A stretch of DNA of 15,227 nucleotides from contig DESS01000296.1 in the NCBI GenBank assembly GCA_002361335.1, positions 14,913-30,139 on the forward strand. Reading direction: 5' to 3'. Below are positions 7,774-13,650 of this stretch, one piece after another (the stretch's first letter is position 1; each line of letters opens with the position of its first letter). Under the pieces are notes generated by a model. The model was not told the DNA's origin. It worked only from the letters and a program-made list of their open reading frames with translations, and did not search any database. This DNA comes from Richelia sp. UBA3308 (GTDB lineage: Bacteria > Cyanobacteriota > Cyanobacteriia > Cyanobacteriales > Nostocaceae). The position numbers and the translations under genes were made by a program.

Positions 7774-7778
7774 AAGGA
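7774..7778 (+). promoter_or_regulatory. Ribosome-binding site of ugd
   Basis: AAGGA lies 10 nt before the ATG at 7789. It is one of the few clear Shine-Dalgarno sequences in the window and fixes the ugd start. The 203-bp gap between the SDR gene and ugd also has a small hairpin (TCAACT 7642-7647 / AGTTGA 7655-7660) without a T tract, so the two genes may or may not share a transcript. Confidence 0.6.
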
Positions 7779-7788
7779 ATTAGATACA

Positions 7789-9174
7789 ATGCGAGTTTGC
7801 GTAATTGGTACTGGTTATGTTGGTTTAGTAACTGGTGCTTGTTTGGCTCATATCGGCCATGATGTAATTTGTATAGACAATAATGAAGAGAAAGTTAAGT
7901 TGATGAAGTCCGGGCAATCGCCAATTTTTGAACCCGGACTTTCGGAAATTATGCAGAATGCCATTAAAGATGGAAAAATTCAGTTTTCCACTGACTTGGC
8001 TGCGGGGGTTGCTCACGGAGAAATTCTATTTATTGCTGTAGGAACTCCACCTTTGCCTACAGGTGAAAGTGATACCCGTTATGTGGAAGCGGTTGCAAAA
8101 GGTATCGGTACTCATTTAAATGGTGGTTATAAAGTTATCGTGAACAAATCGACGGTGCCCATTGGTTCGGGAGATTGGGTACGGATGATTGTTCTAGATG
8201 GAATTGCCGAACGTCAAAAAGAATTAGTACCCGCAGGTGGGACATCTAGTGATGAAAAATTGCCTACTGGTGATTTTGATGTAGTTAGCAATCCCGAGTT
8301 TTTACGTGAAGGTTCGGCAATTTACGATACTTTTAACCCCGACCGGATAGTTTTGGGAGGTAACTCTCAAAAAGCTCTTTCGATGATGAAGGAACTTTAC
8401 GCTCCCATTGTCGAGCGTCAGTATGGAGAAGATAAATCTTTAGCTCCAGTGCCTGTACTATCAACGGATTTATCTTCTGCTGAGATGGTTAAATATGCTG
8501 CAAACGCGTTTTTGGCAACCAAAATCAGCTTTATCAACGAAGTCGCTAATATTTGCGATCGCGTTGGTGCTGATGTGACTCAAGTTGCCAAAGGTATCGG
8601 TTTAGATTCCCGTATCGGCAATAAGTTCTTAAACGCCGGTATTGGTTGGGGTGGTTCTTGTTTCCCCAAAGATGTATCAGCATTGGTTCACACTGCTAAT
8701 GACTATGGCTATGATGCACAGCTACTCAAAGCTACAATTAGTGTTAACGAACGTCAGCGCTTGATTGCAATGGAAAAACTTCAGCAAGCGTTGAAAATTC
8801 TTAAAGGTAAAACTGTAGGTTTGCTTGGTTTAACTTTCAAGCCTGATACTGATGATATGCGCGATGCTCCAGCACTCAATTTAATTGAGCAATTAAATCG
8901 ATTGGGAGCTAAAGTTAAGGCATATGACCCAATTATTTCACAATCTGGTATGCGTCATGGTCTTTCCAATGTACAAGTAGAAACTGATGCAGAAAGATTA
9001 TCTGATGGCTGTGATGCTTTAGTACTCGTGACTGAATGGAAGCAGTTTAATAATCTCGATTACGCTAAAATGGCGAAATTGATGAACAACCCCGTGCTGA
9101 TCGACGGTCGTAATTTCCTCGATCCTGAAGCAATTGTTAGGGCTGGTTTCCAATATATTGGTGTTGGTCGTTAA
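7789..9174 (+). CDS. ugd: UDP-glucose 6-dehydrogenase
   Basis: A 461-residue cytosolic NAD-dependent enzyme oxidising UDP-glucose to UDP-glucuronate in two steps. The N-terminal Rossmann motif GTGYVG is at 7-12 with the acidic residue of VICID at 26-30. The GTPP segment is at 85-88, STVPIGSG at 121-128, and the substrate-binding NPEFLREGSA at 168-177. The dimer-core helix AEMVKYAANAFLATKISFINE spans 231-251 with Lys235. The catalytic Cys291 lies in GWGGSCFPKD (287-295). The C-terminal UDP-binding domain begins at about 330 with LLGLTFKPDTDDMRDAP. All catalytic landmarks are present and the length is normal for the family. It follows the UXS-type gene on the same strand, and the pair would make UDP-xylose from UDP-glucose. 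Its transcript probably ends at the hairpin at 9244-9281. One HIP1 octamer (8555-8562) lies inside the gene. Confidence 0.96.
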   Translation: MRVCVIGTGYVGLVTGACLAHIGHDVICIDNNEEKVKLMKSGQSPIFEPGLSEIMQNAIKDGKIQFSTDLAAGVAHGEILFIAVGTPPLPTGESDTRYVEAVAKGIGTHLNGGYKVIVNKSTVPIGSGDWVRMIVLDGIAERQKELVPAGGTSSDEKLPTGDFDVVSNPEFLREGSAIYDTFNPDRIVLGGNSQKALSMMKELYAPIVERQYGEDKSLAPVPVLSTDLSSAEMVKYAANAFLATKISFINEVANICDRVGADVTQVAKGIGLDSRIGNKFLNAGIGWGGSCFPKDVSALVHTANDYGYDAQLLKATISVNERQRLIAMEKLQQALKILKGKTVGLLGLTFKPDTDDMRDAPALNLIEQLNRLGAKVKAYDPIISQSGMRHGLSNVQVETDAERLSDGCDALVLVTEWKQFNNLDYAKMAKLMNNPVLIDGRNFLDPEAIVRAGFQYIGVGR

Positions 9175-9184
9175 ATTAATCTGG

Positions 9185-9223
9185 GGATTTTAGATTTTAG
9201 CCTTGATTTTAATTCTAAAATCC
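9185..9223 (+). repeat. 10-bp perfect inverted repeat after ugd
   Basis: GGATTTTAGA (9185-9194) is mirrored by TCTAAAATCC (9214-9223) with a 19-nt loop, followed by AATTTTT. The stem is AT-rich and the loop long, so it would be a weak terminator; the stronger hairpin 20 bp further on makes it a possible first element of a tandem terminator. Confidence 0.4.
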
Positions 9224-9243
9224 AATTTTTACATATACGTCTT

Positions 9244-9281
9244 TAGAGATTTCCCTTTAGGGGAAGTCTCTACATTTTTTT
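9244..9281 (+). terminator. Rho-independent terminator of ugd
   Basis: TAGAGATTTCCC (9244-9255) pairs with GGGAAGTCTCTA (9261-9272): 12 base pairs with one U-G and a 5-nt loop, followed by CA and seven T (9275-9281). It works only for plus-strand transcription. The GTAGAGACTTCCCC-type stem also resembles dispersed GTAGAGAC... hairpins that I recall as frequent in Nostocales, so it may be a member of that repeat family serving as a terminator. Confidence 0.8.
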
Positions 9282-9308
9282 GACTATGAAATTCATCTTC
9301 ACGGAGTT

Positions 9309-9824
9309 TCAAACCAGTTCTACCATCATCTCGGAGAAAGTAAAAGGTTTGAGTGTTACGTCCGATTCTACTTCAATCCAAACCTTCGCACCGCAATTGA
9401 GGGGCTTATCTGGACTGTAAACGACCCGAGAATTTCCAACTATTTCTACATCATGACAATAATTAATATGACTCCCCGATTGAATTCTTACTACAGGATT
9501 ATTTGTGTGATTCTTCTTATTACTTCTAATCACGTGCTGGTTAACGGTAATGTAAGTTAAGGCTTTTGAAAGGCGCTTTTTCCAAGTCGCTTTCGGACCT
9601 CTATTACCTTCTGTAATTTTAGGAATTCCATTAAATAAAGGAATCTGCCAAAATCTACCAATTTTTTTTGCTCCGATTATTCTCCCTTCTTTAAGTAGGT
9701 GTCGTACTCGTTGAGTACAAATTTTTAACAATCTAGCAGCTTGTGTTGTTCCAACTATCACCATCTCATTTGAAACCATAGCGCTATAGTTTTTGATTTT
9801 CAAACTAGTCAAAGAGTATCTCAT
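9309..9824 (-). CDS. Excisionase/MerR-like HTH protein with uncharacterised C-terminal domain
   Basis: Up to 171 residues. Residues 24-63 (VGTTQAARLLKIC..., RVRHLLKEGRIIGAKKIGRFWQIPL) form a winged helix-turn-helix of the excisionase/MerR-like kind, with the Trp-Gln-Ile-Pro wing typical of DNA-binding. Residues 64-85 are a Gly/Pro/Lys-rich linker (GNRGPK). Residues 90-151 form a beta-rich domain with RIQSGSHINYCHDVEIVG (113-130), SRVVYSP and PLNCGAKVWIE (141-151). I recall similar small proteins in other cyanobacteria but no assigned function. The start is uncertain: M1 (9824), M16 (ATG at 9777-9779) and M21 (9762-9764) are all possible, and the HTH begins just after M21. The gene is alone on the minus strand, convergent with ugd and without recombinase neighbours, so I favour a transcriptional regulator over a phage excisionase. 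There is no metal-binding cluster beyond two isolated cysteines. Confidence 0.75.
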   Translation of the reverse strand: MRYSLTSLKIKNYSAMVSNEMVIVGTTQAARLLKICTQRVRHLLKEGRIIGAKKIGRFWQIPLFNGIPKITEGNRGPKATWKKRLSKALTYITVNQHVIRSNKKNHTNNPVVRIQSGSHINYCHDVEIVGNSRVVYSPDKPLNCGAKVWIEVESDVTLKPFTFSEMMVELV

Positions 9825-10033
9825 AAAAACATTTGTTAAATTATGTTCTATTTATGGCACTTTAGTTAGATATTTTTTCCTCTGTAAAGGGGAGTAGCGA
9901 TCGTGTTGCTTACCCAGGAAGAAAAAACAAACAGTATTTTAATATTGCCACAGTTCCAATCATTCACCATCTCTTCGGCAAGAATACATGCTATTGTAAC
10001 CAAGTAAATCTAACCACTAAAGTTAATTTCCAC

Positions 10034-10060
10034 AAAAAGCGGACTACAAACAAGCCCGCT
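10034..10060 (-). terminator. Minus-strand terminator-like hairpin
   Basis: Read on the minus strand, AGCGGGCT (10060-10053) pairs with AGTCCGCT (10045-10038): 8 base pairs with one G-U and a 7-nt loop, followed directly by TTTTT (through 10034). It lies about 260 bp beyond the permease stop codon. It either ends a long permease 3' UTR or an unannotated minus-strand RNA. Confidence 0.5.
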
Positions 10061-10165
10061 AGGATTTAGCAGAACACTTAGATTAACTTCAAGCAGAATA
10101 AAAGATAGTTATTCATCAAAATGTTTAGCTAAAAGTAAGTTTATCTTAATTTTGCACTTCTCACA

Positions 10166-10232
10166 GCGAACGCCGCAGCAAAGCTGTTCATCCGATTTGT
10201 TGCGGCTTACGCGTAGCGCATACGTGAGCGGC
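10166..10232. repeat. GC-rich dispersed-repeat-like block
   Basis: A GC-rich island in AT-rich DNA containing GCGAACGCCGCAGC, GCCGCA facing TGCGGC, and CTTACGCGTAGCGCATACG. Words such as TTACGCGTAGCG and GCGAACGCCGC are, from memory, common in dispersed intergenic repeats of Nostoc and Calothrix-like genomes. No coding potential is evident. Confidence 0.5.
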
Positions 10233-10322
10233 TGATCGCCATTTTTTGTCAGAATATGTGAGAGCAACCAAGGTTTTATCCCTTTGCCTCTTCTCCCAAT
10301 CCTCCCATGTCTTCCGCTAGGG

Positions 10323-11756
10323 TCAATGATTAACTAACTTCTGAGCAATTGCGTGCCAAATTAATCCCGCGACAATCAGCGCTAAACCCAATTGCCAGAT
10401 AAACGGTTCGACCCAAAAAGCTAAGAATACACAAGCTGATAAACCAAGAATTGATAACCATTTGGGATAAAGCCTTCCATCCTGAGGTAGAAAAAATGCA
10501 GCTAAATTGGTAATAGAGTAATAAATTAAAACAGTAAAAGCACTAAAGGACCAAGTGGTTTTAACGTTACCAATTAAGACTAAAACTGAAATTATGGCGC
10601 TTACAGCAATTACAGCAGGTGTGGGAGTGGTACCCGACTGATTCACAAGAGCGAAAATTTTTGGCATATCTCGTCTTCTTCCCATGGCCAATAATACACG
10701 AGATAAACCCAAAATTAAATTAAGCAATACTCCTAGCATGGCAGAAATTGCCCCAATTGCCAGTATTTGCGCTCCTCCTGGAATATTGAAGCTACGCACG
10801 GCCACTTCTAAGGGTGCAGCTTGTCTACTTAAAGCCGATTCACCAAGACTTTCTGCCCCTACCGTTGCTACAGCAATCGTTGCCACTCCCACATAAATCA
10901 ACATTGTCACTATCATTGTTACGACAATTGCTTTGGGAATAGTTTTTCGTGGTTCCTTAGCTTCTTCTCCCAAAGTGGCAATTCGACCGTAACCTGTATA
11001 AGCTACAAACATCAAAGCGCTTGCATGAAATACTGTCCCAGAAGAACCTTTCAAAAACGGCGTTAGATTTTCACTACCTACCGCGATCGCCGTATTGATT
11101 CCTCCAAGTACAAAGAAAAGTAAGCTAAAAATTGAAATAGATACAATTGCAATATTTACTAGATTAGAACGGCGAATACCATTTAAAACAATAAGGGTAA
11201 TTACAAATACCGCTCCTATTGCCAGAGGTACAAGTAAACTTCCGGATAAACCCGTCGCATTCAAAAAGTAGCCAGCAAAACCCAAAGCAGCCGTAGCCGC
11301 AGAAGCAGATTTTGCCAACAAAAACATCCACCCAGCGGTAAACCCCAACCAGGAATTCAAATATTTATAGCCATATTCGTAAGTACCACCACTTACAGGA
11401 TGATTTGCTGCTAACTGGGCGCTATTAAGTCCGTTGCAAGTGGCAACCATTGCACCAATAATTACAGCTAGAATCACCGCTGGGCCAGCAATACCAGCAG
11501 CTATACCGATACTGACAAATACCCCAGTACCAATAATCGAACCAAGCCCCATCACAGTCGCCCCTACAACCCCTAATTCCCGTCGCAGTTGTGGTGATTT
11601 GAGTGACACGACACTTCTCCCCAAGAATACTCTTGGAATTGATTTTACAGGTGAAGGCTTATGTTTAATAGGTGTTTGATTACTAAAGCAATAAATAGTT
11701 CGGAGGAACGGAAGAAGGAAGTAGTCGAACCTTGATTTTACCCAACGCCGCAGCAT
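10323..11756 (-). CDS. APC-superfamily amino-acid permease
   Basis: A polytopic inner-membrane transporter, 477 residues from the ATG at 11756. A TTG at 11813 would extend it to 496, and residue numbers here follow that longer frame. The APC signature GLGSIIGTGVF (89-99) in TM1, the SGGTYEYGYKYLN segment (141-153) and AYTGYGRIATLGEEAKEPRKTIP (271-293) are diagnostic; about twelve hydrophobic segments follow to the C-terminus. It should import or exchange an amino acid or polyamine by proton coupling or antiport; the substrate cannot be read from sequence. The 60 residues before TM1 (WVKSRFDYFLLPFLRTIYCF onward) are unusually long and not part of the core fold, so a GTG start further in is possible. 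The neighbouring DUF2993 gene is on the same strand, 181 bp upstream, with no obvious functional link. A HIP1 octamer lies within it at 11084. Confidence 0.9.
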   Translation of the reverse strand: MLRRWVKSRFDYFLLPFLRTIYCFSNQTPIKHKPSPVKSIPRVFLGRSVVSLKSPQLRRELGVVGATVMGLGSIIGTGVFVSIGIAAGIAGPAVILAVIIGAMVATCNGLNSAQLAANHPVSGGTYEYGYKYLNSWLGFTAGWMFLLAKSASAATAALGFAGYFLNATGLSGSLLVPLAIGAVFVITLIVLNGIRRSNLVNIAIVSISIFSLLFFVLGGINTAIAVGSENLTPFLKGSSGTVFHASALMFVAYTGYGRIATLGEEAKEPRKTIPKAIVVTMIVTMLIYVGVATIAVATVGAESLGESALSRQAAPLEVAVRSFNIPGGAQILAIGAISAMLGVLLNLILGLSRVLLAMGRRRDMPKIFALVNQSGTTPTPAVIAVSAIISVLVLIGNVKTTWSFSAFTVLIYYSITNLAAFFLPQDGRLYPKWLSILGLSACVFLAFWVEPFIWQLGLALIVAGLIWHAIAQKLVNH

Positions 11757-11898
11757 TGCATTTTGGATTATTTCCTTGTCCCACCATCCATCCAAATAAT
11801 TGCCCCCCTGCAATCTACTAGAAGGCTAGTGAAAACAGGGGGGTATTAAGTGTGGTGACATTTATACCAATTTTCTTAACAGCTAAGTGTAAGAACAA

Positions 11899-11919
11899 TT
11901 ATCAATTTTTCGTTGATAA
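11899..11919. repeat. Small AT inverted repeat between DUF2993 and permease genes
   Basis: TTATCAA (11899-11905) and TTGATAA (11913-11919) form a 7-bp stem with loop TTTTTCG, 20-40 bp past the DUF2993 stop codon. It could be a weak terminator, but it is also a variant of the TTATCAA/TTGATAA word repeated across this window. Confidence 0.35.
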
Positions 11920-11937
11920 CTGTTCGTTAATCATTGG

Positions 11938-12729
11938 CTAAGTACGTGGTATACGCTCAATTTCGGCATATCCACTAAAAATTAACTTTTGACCTTCCGT
12001 TTCTAAACGATTAAGCCGCATTTTTACTCCATCTAGGTCAAAACGGTCCAAATCGACCATATTATCTAAAATTTCTGCTAGTGCAGTACATAAGGTTTGC
12101 GAAATTTCTCTTTGCGCTTCTGGTACCGACTCCAGCTCGATTTGTGGATTTTTGAACGAAACTTTTCGTCGCCGCTCAATACCTACTTTTACAGTCATAT
12201 TTAACGGTACTAATTCGCCGTTGTTTAAATCGGCTTTGGCGACAATCTTTAACCGATTATCTGGCAGCAATTCCACCTGAACATCTGTAAAAGAAATAGG
12301 TTCACCATCAGATAATGCCGTTAATGTTGGCTCTGTAAGGTTTATCAGACGTTTTTTCACCAATTGAGCTTTAAAAGCCTGGTTAATACCTTCTTGAGTC
12401 AACACAACTTGAGCGATGGCTTGAGTGGGTTGCTTTAAACGTAATTTTCCGCTTAGTACCGAACTGAAATCAATAGATACAGCATCGGTTTCAAAGGACA
12501 TCTCCTCAACGAAGAAATCTTTGCGAATTACCAAACCACGACCACCCATCTTAAAGCTGTCAATACTGCCCTGTAAAAGCTTGCTGGAGGGATAGCAGCG
12601 GACAAAGACTTCTACCGACTCGCTTTTAGTAAACAAGTGGCGAATCGTTTGGCTCGCAACCGTATTGAGCATCTGCTCTCCCCAGTCGCTGCCTTGAGAA
12701 TCTTTAAAACCAGTAAGTCCGCCAAACAT
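11938..12729 (-). CDS. DUF2993 (LmeA-like phospholipid-binding) family protein
   Basis: A 263-residue protein recognised as DUF2993, the family that includes mycobacterial LmeA, a lipid-binding envelope protein. Characteristic features are the N-terminal EQMLNTVASQTIRHLFTKSESVEVFVRCYP region (18-47), GSIDSFKMGGRGLVIRKDF (54-72), and VSIDFSSVLSGKLRLKQPTQAIAQVVLTQEGIN (84-116), the block that most strongly resembles the family. The second half is beta-strand-rich (about 120-260), ending with RLETEGQKLIFSGYAEI. There is no signal peptide or transmembrane helix, so it is probably cytoplasmic or peripherally membrane-bound, unlike the exported actinobacterial members. Cyanobacteria usually carry several paralogues. 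ATG at 12729 is the only plausible start. A lipid-related role is inferred from the family, not from local context. Confidence 0.85.
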   Translation of the reverse strand: MFGGLTGFKDSQGSDWGEQMLNTVASQTIRHLFTKSESVEVFVRCYPSSKLLQGSIDSFKMGGRGLVIRKDFFVEEMSFETDAVSIDFSSVLSGKLRLKQPTQAIAQVVLTQEGINQAFKAQLVKKRLINLTEPTLTALSDGEPISFTDVQVELLPDNRLKIVAKADLNNGELVPLNMTVKVGIERRRKVSFKNPQIELESVPEAQREISQTLCTALAEILDNMVDLDRFDLDGVKMRLNRLETEGQKLIFSGYAEIERIPRT

Positions 12730-12900
12730 TTTGAGTAGAGGTTACTAGAAGTTCTTTGTCTTTTTGTAACAAATTGTGAACACTTCAGCAACCTTCTAGA
12801 GATTAATTCTGCTGATGATGAAATGCAGGATAATTGATAACAGTTAATTAATTATCGGCTGTAAGGCATGCTATAGCTGGAATTGGAGTCAAATTTACTC

Positions 12901-12988
12901 TTGATCAAAAATAATTTCTCAAATAAAAAATGTTATTGCTAGGCCATAGAAAAAAGGCTTACAAGGCTTATGGTCTAAATTTGATCAA
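12901..12988. repeat. Nested inverted repeat (possible miniature element or RNA structure)
   Basis: The outer arms are TTGATCAAA (12901-12909) and TTTGATCAA (12980-12988). The inner arms are TAGGCCATAG (12940-12949) and TTATGGTCTA (12968-12977), 10 base pairs with two G-U. The inner loop contains AAGGCTTA twice in direct repeat. There is no coding capacity. Confidence 0.45.
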
Positions 12989-13112
12989 TTTTCCCTAGAA
13001 TACAATAAATAATGGTCCTAAATCAATTCCAGCAAGGATTTCAAGCTTATTTGCTGACTAATTTAGTACGGTAAGTTCGTAAGAATCCTATAGATCGATA
13101 AAAGTATATTGC

Positions 13113-13176
13113 GATCGGTCCCACGGCTGCCCCGAATCGGAAGCCCATGCCCAAAGGAGCTGATCCCCGTTTTTTT
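13113..13176 (+). ncRNA. Candidate structured RNA or terminator-like element
   Basis: A GC-rich island within AT-rich DNA. GATCGGTCC (13113-13121) can pair with GGAGCTGATC (13156-13165) with one bulge and one wobble. Inside, GGCT/AGCC and CCG-AAT-CGG form a smaller stem. A CCCCG then leads into seven T (13170-13176). I do not recognise it as 6S, SRP, tmRNA, RNase P, Yfr1 or Yfr2. No good promoter is seen directly upstream, so it may be part of a longer leader or a repeat. Confidence 0.25.
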
Positions 13177-13310
13177 ATAGTGATTTTTTGCAATTATTTT
13201 GCAATAGAAAATAAGTAAAAAGTGTTTTTATACTGATAATAATAAAATACTTTGTGTTATTTTTTACATATTTCCGGTAACTATAAAAATATAAGTTTCC
13301 GGGTGCAAGA

Positions 13311-13646
13311 ATGGACACCTTTTCAATAACAGCAGTTCAAGAGATGCGCTATGACAGGCATCATTCCATTGACTGGTGGAATCAAAACAAGCTTAAGGAT
13401 TCTAAAATTCTGGTTGCTGGAGCGGGTGCTTTGGGGAACGAGGTACTAAAGAATCTCGCAATGTTAGGTGTTGGAAATATTACCATTATTGATTTTGATA
13501 CGGTATCAATTACTAACCTAACAAGGTCTGTTTTATTCCGAGAATCGGATGTTGGCTTGTCGAAAGTGGAAGTTGCTCGCAAAAAGGCTTTAGAAATCAA
13601 TCCAGAAATTAATATTCAAGCAATTCATAAGGTACATCATAAATGA
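13311..13646 (+). pseudogene. C-terminally truncated ThiF/MoeB/E1-like adenylyltransferase
   Basis: The 111 residues match the N-terminal part of E1-like enzymes, which adenylate the C-terminus of ubiquitin-like or sulfur-carrier proteins. Present are the N-terminal RYDRHHSIDWWNQNKL (13-28), the nucleotide-binding GAGALGNE (37-44), the acidic strand end IIDFD (59-63), NLTRSVLF (69-76) with the Arg that contacts ATP in MoeB, and Lys85 in GLSKVEVA (82-89). The frame stops right after NPEINIQAI. The later Asp (MoeB D130), the metal-binding CxxC pairs and the catalytic cysteine region are missing; full proteins are about 250-400 residues. The stop is 4 bp from the end of convergent cinA, so a deletion beside cinA probably removed the rest. 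The start could be ATG 13311 or Met12 at 13344. No partner gene (ubiquitin-like, E2, JAB or sulfur carrier) is nearby. The WWNQ-type N-terminus is more like E1s of bacterial ubiquitin-like operons than MoeB (inference). The frame itself is intact and may still be expressed. Confidence 0.75.
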
Positions 13647-13650
13647 CTAA

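Larger units (their letters stand above)
9825..10322. other. 498-bp intergenic region between HTH and permease genes
   Basis: No gene is seen. Contents are the promoter region of the HTH gene (AT-rich, near 9825-9875), a minus-strand terminator-like hairpin (10034-10060), and a GC-rich dispersed-repeat-like block (about 10166-10232). The 10260-10320 tract has a pyrimidine bias on the plus strand (TTTGCCTCTTCTCCCAATCC) with faint heptamer character. Confidence 0.5.
12730..13310. other. 581-bp gene-free region with several structured segments
   Basis: Divergent intergenic region between the DUF2993 gene (minus) and the truncated ThiF-like ORF (plus). I find no ORF above about 15 codons. It holds a nested inverted repeat (12901-12988), a GC-rich structured segment ending in seven T (about 13113-13176), TTATCA/ATAATTGATAAC words (12827-12855), and two direct copies of TTTCCGG (13271-13277 and 13296-13302) just before the ThiF-like start. 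Confidence 0.55.

Noticed and set aside
9309..9824. Phage excisionase of an integrated element
   Set aside because: No integrase, att-like direct repeats, tRNA target or phage genes nearby.
11757..11813. TTG-initiated extension of the permease
   Set aside because: It adds 19 hydrophilic residues before an already overlong N-terminus; the ATG at 11756 is more plausible, though the true start may be further in.
12730..13310. tRNA or known housekeeping RNA in the large intergenic region
   Set aside because: No T-loop GGTTCRANTCC-like motif with a matching acceptor stem, and no SRP, 6S or tmRNA signature could be found by eye.
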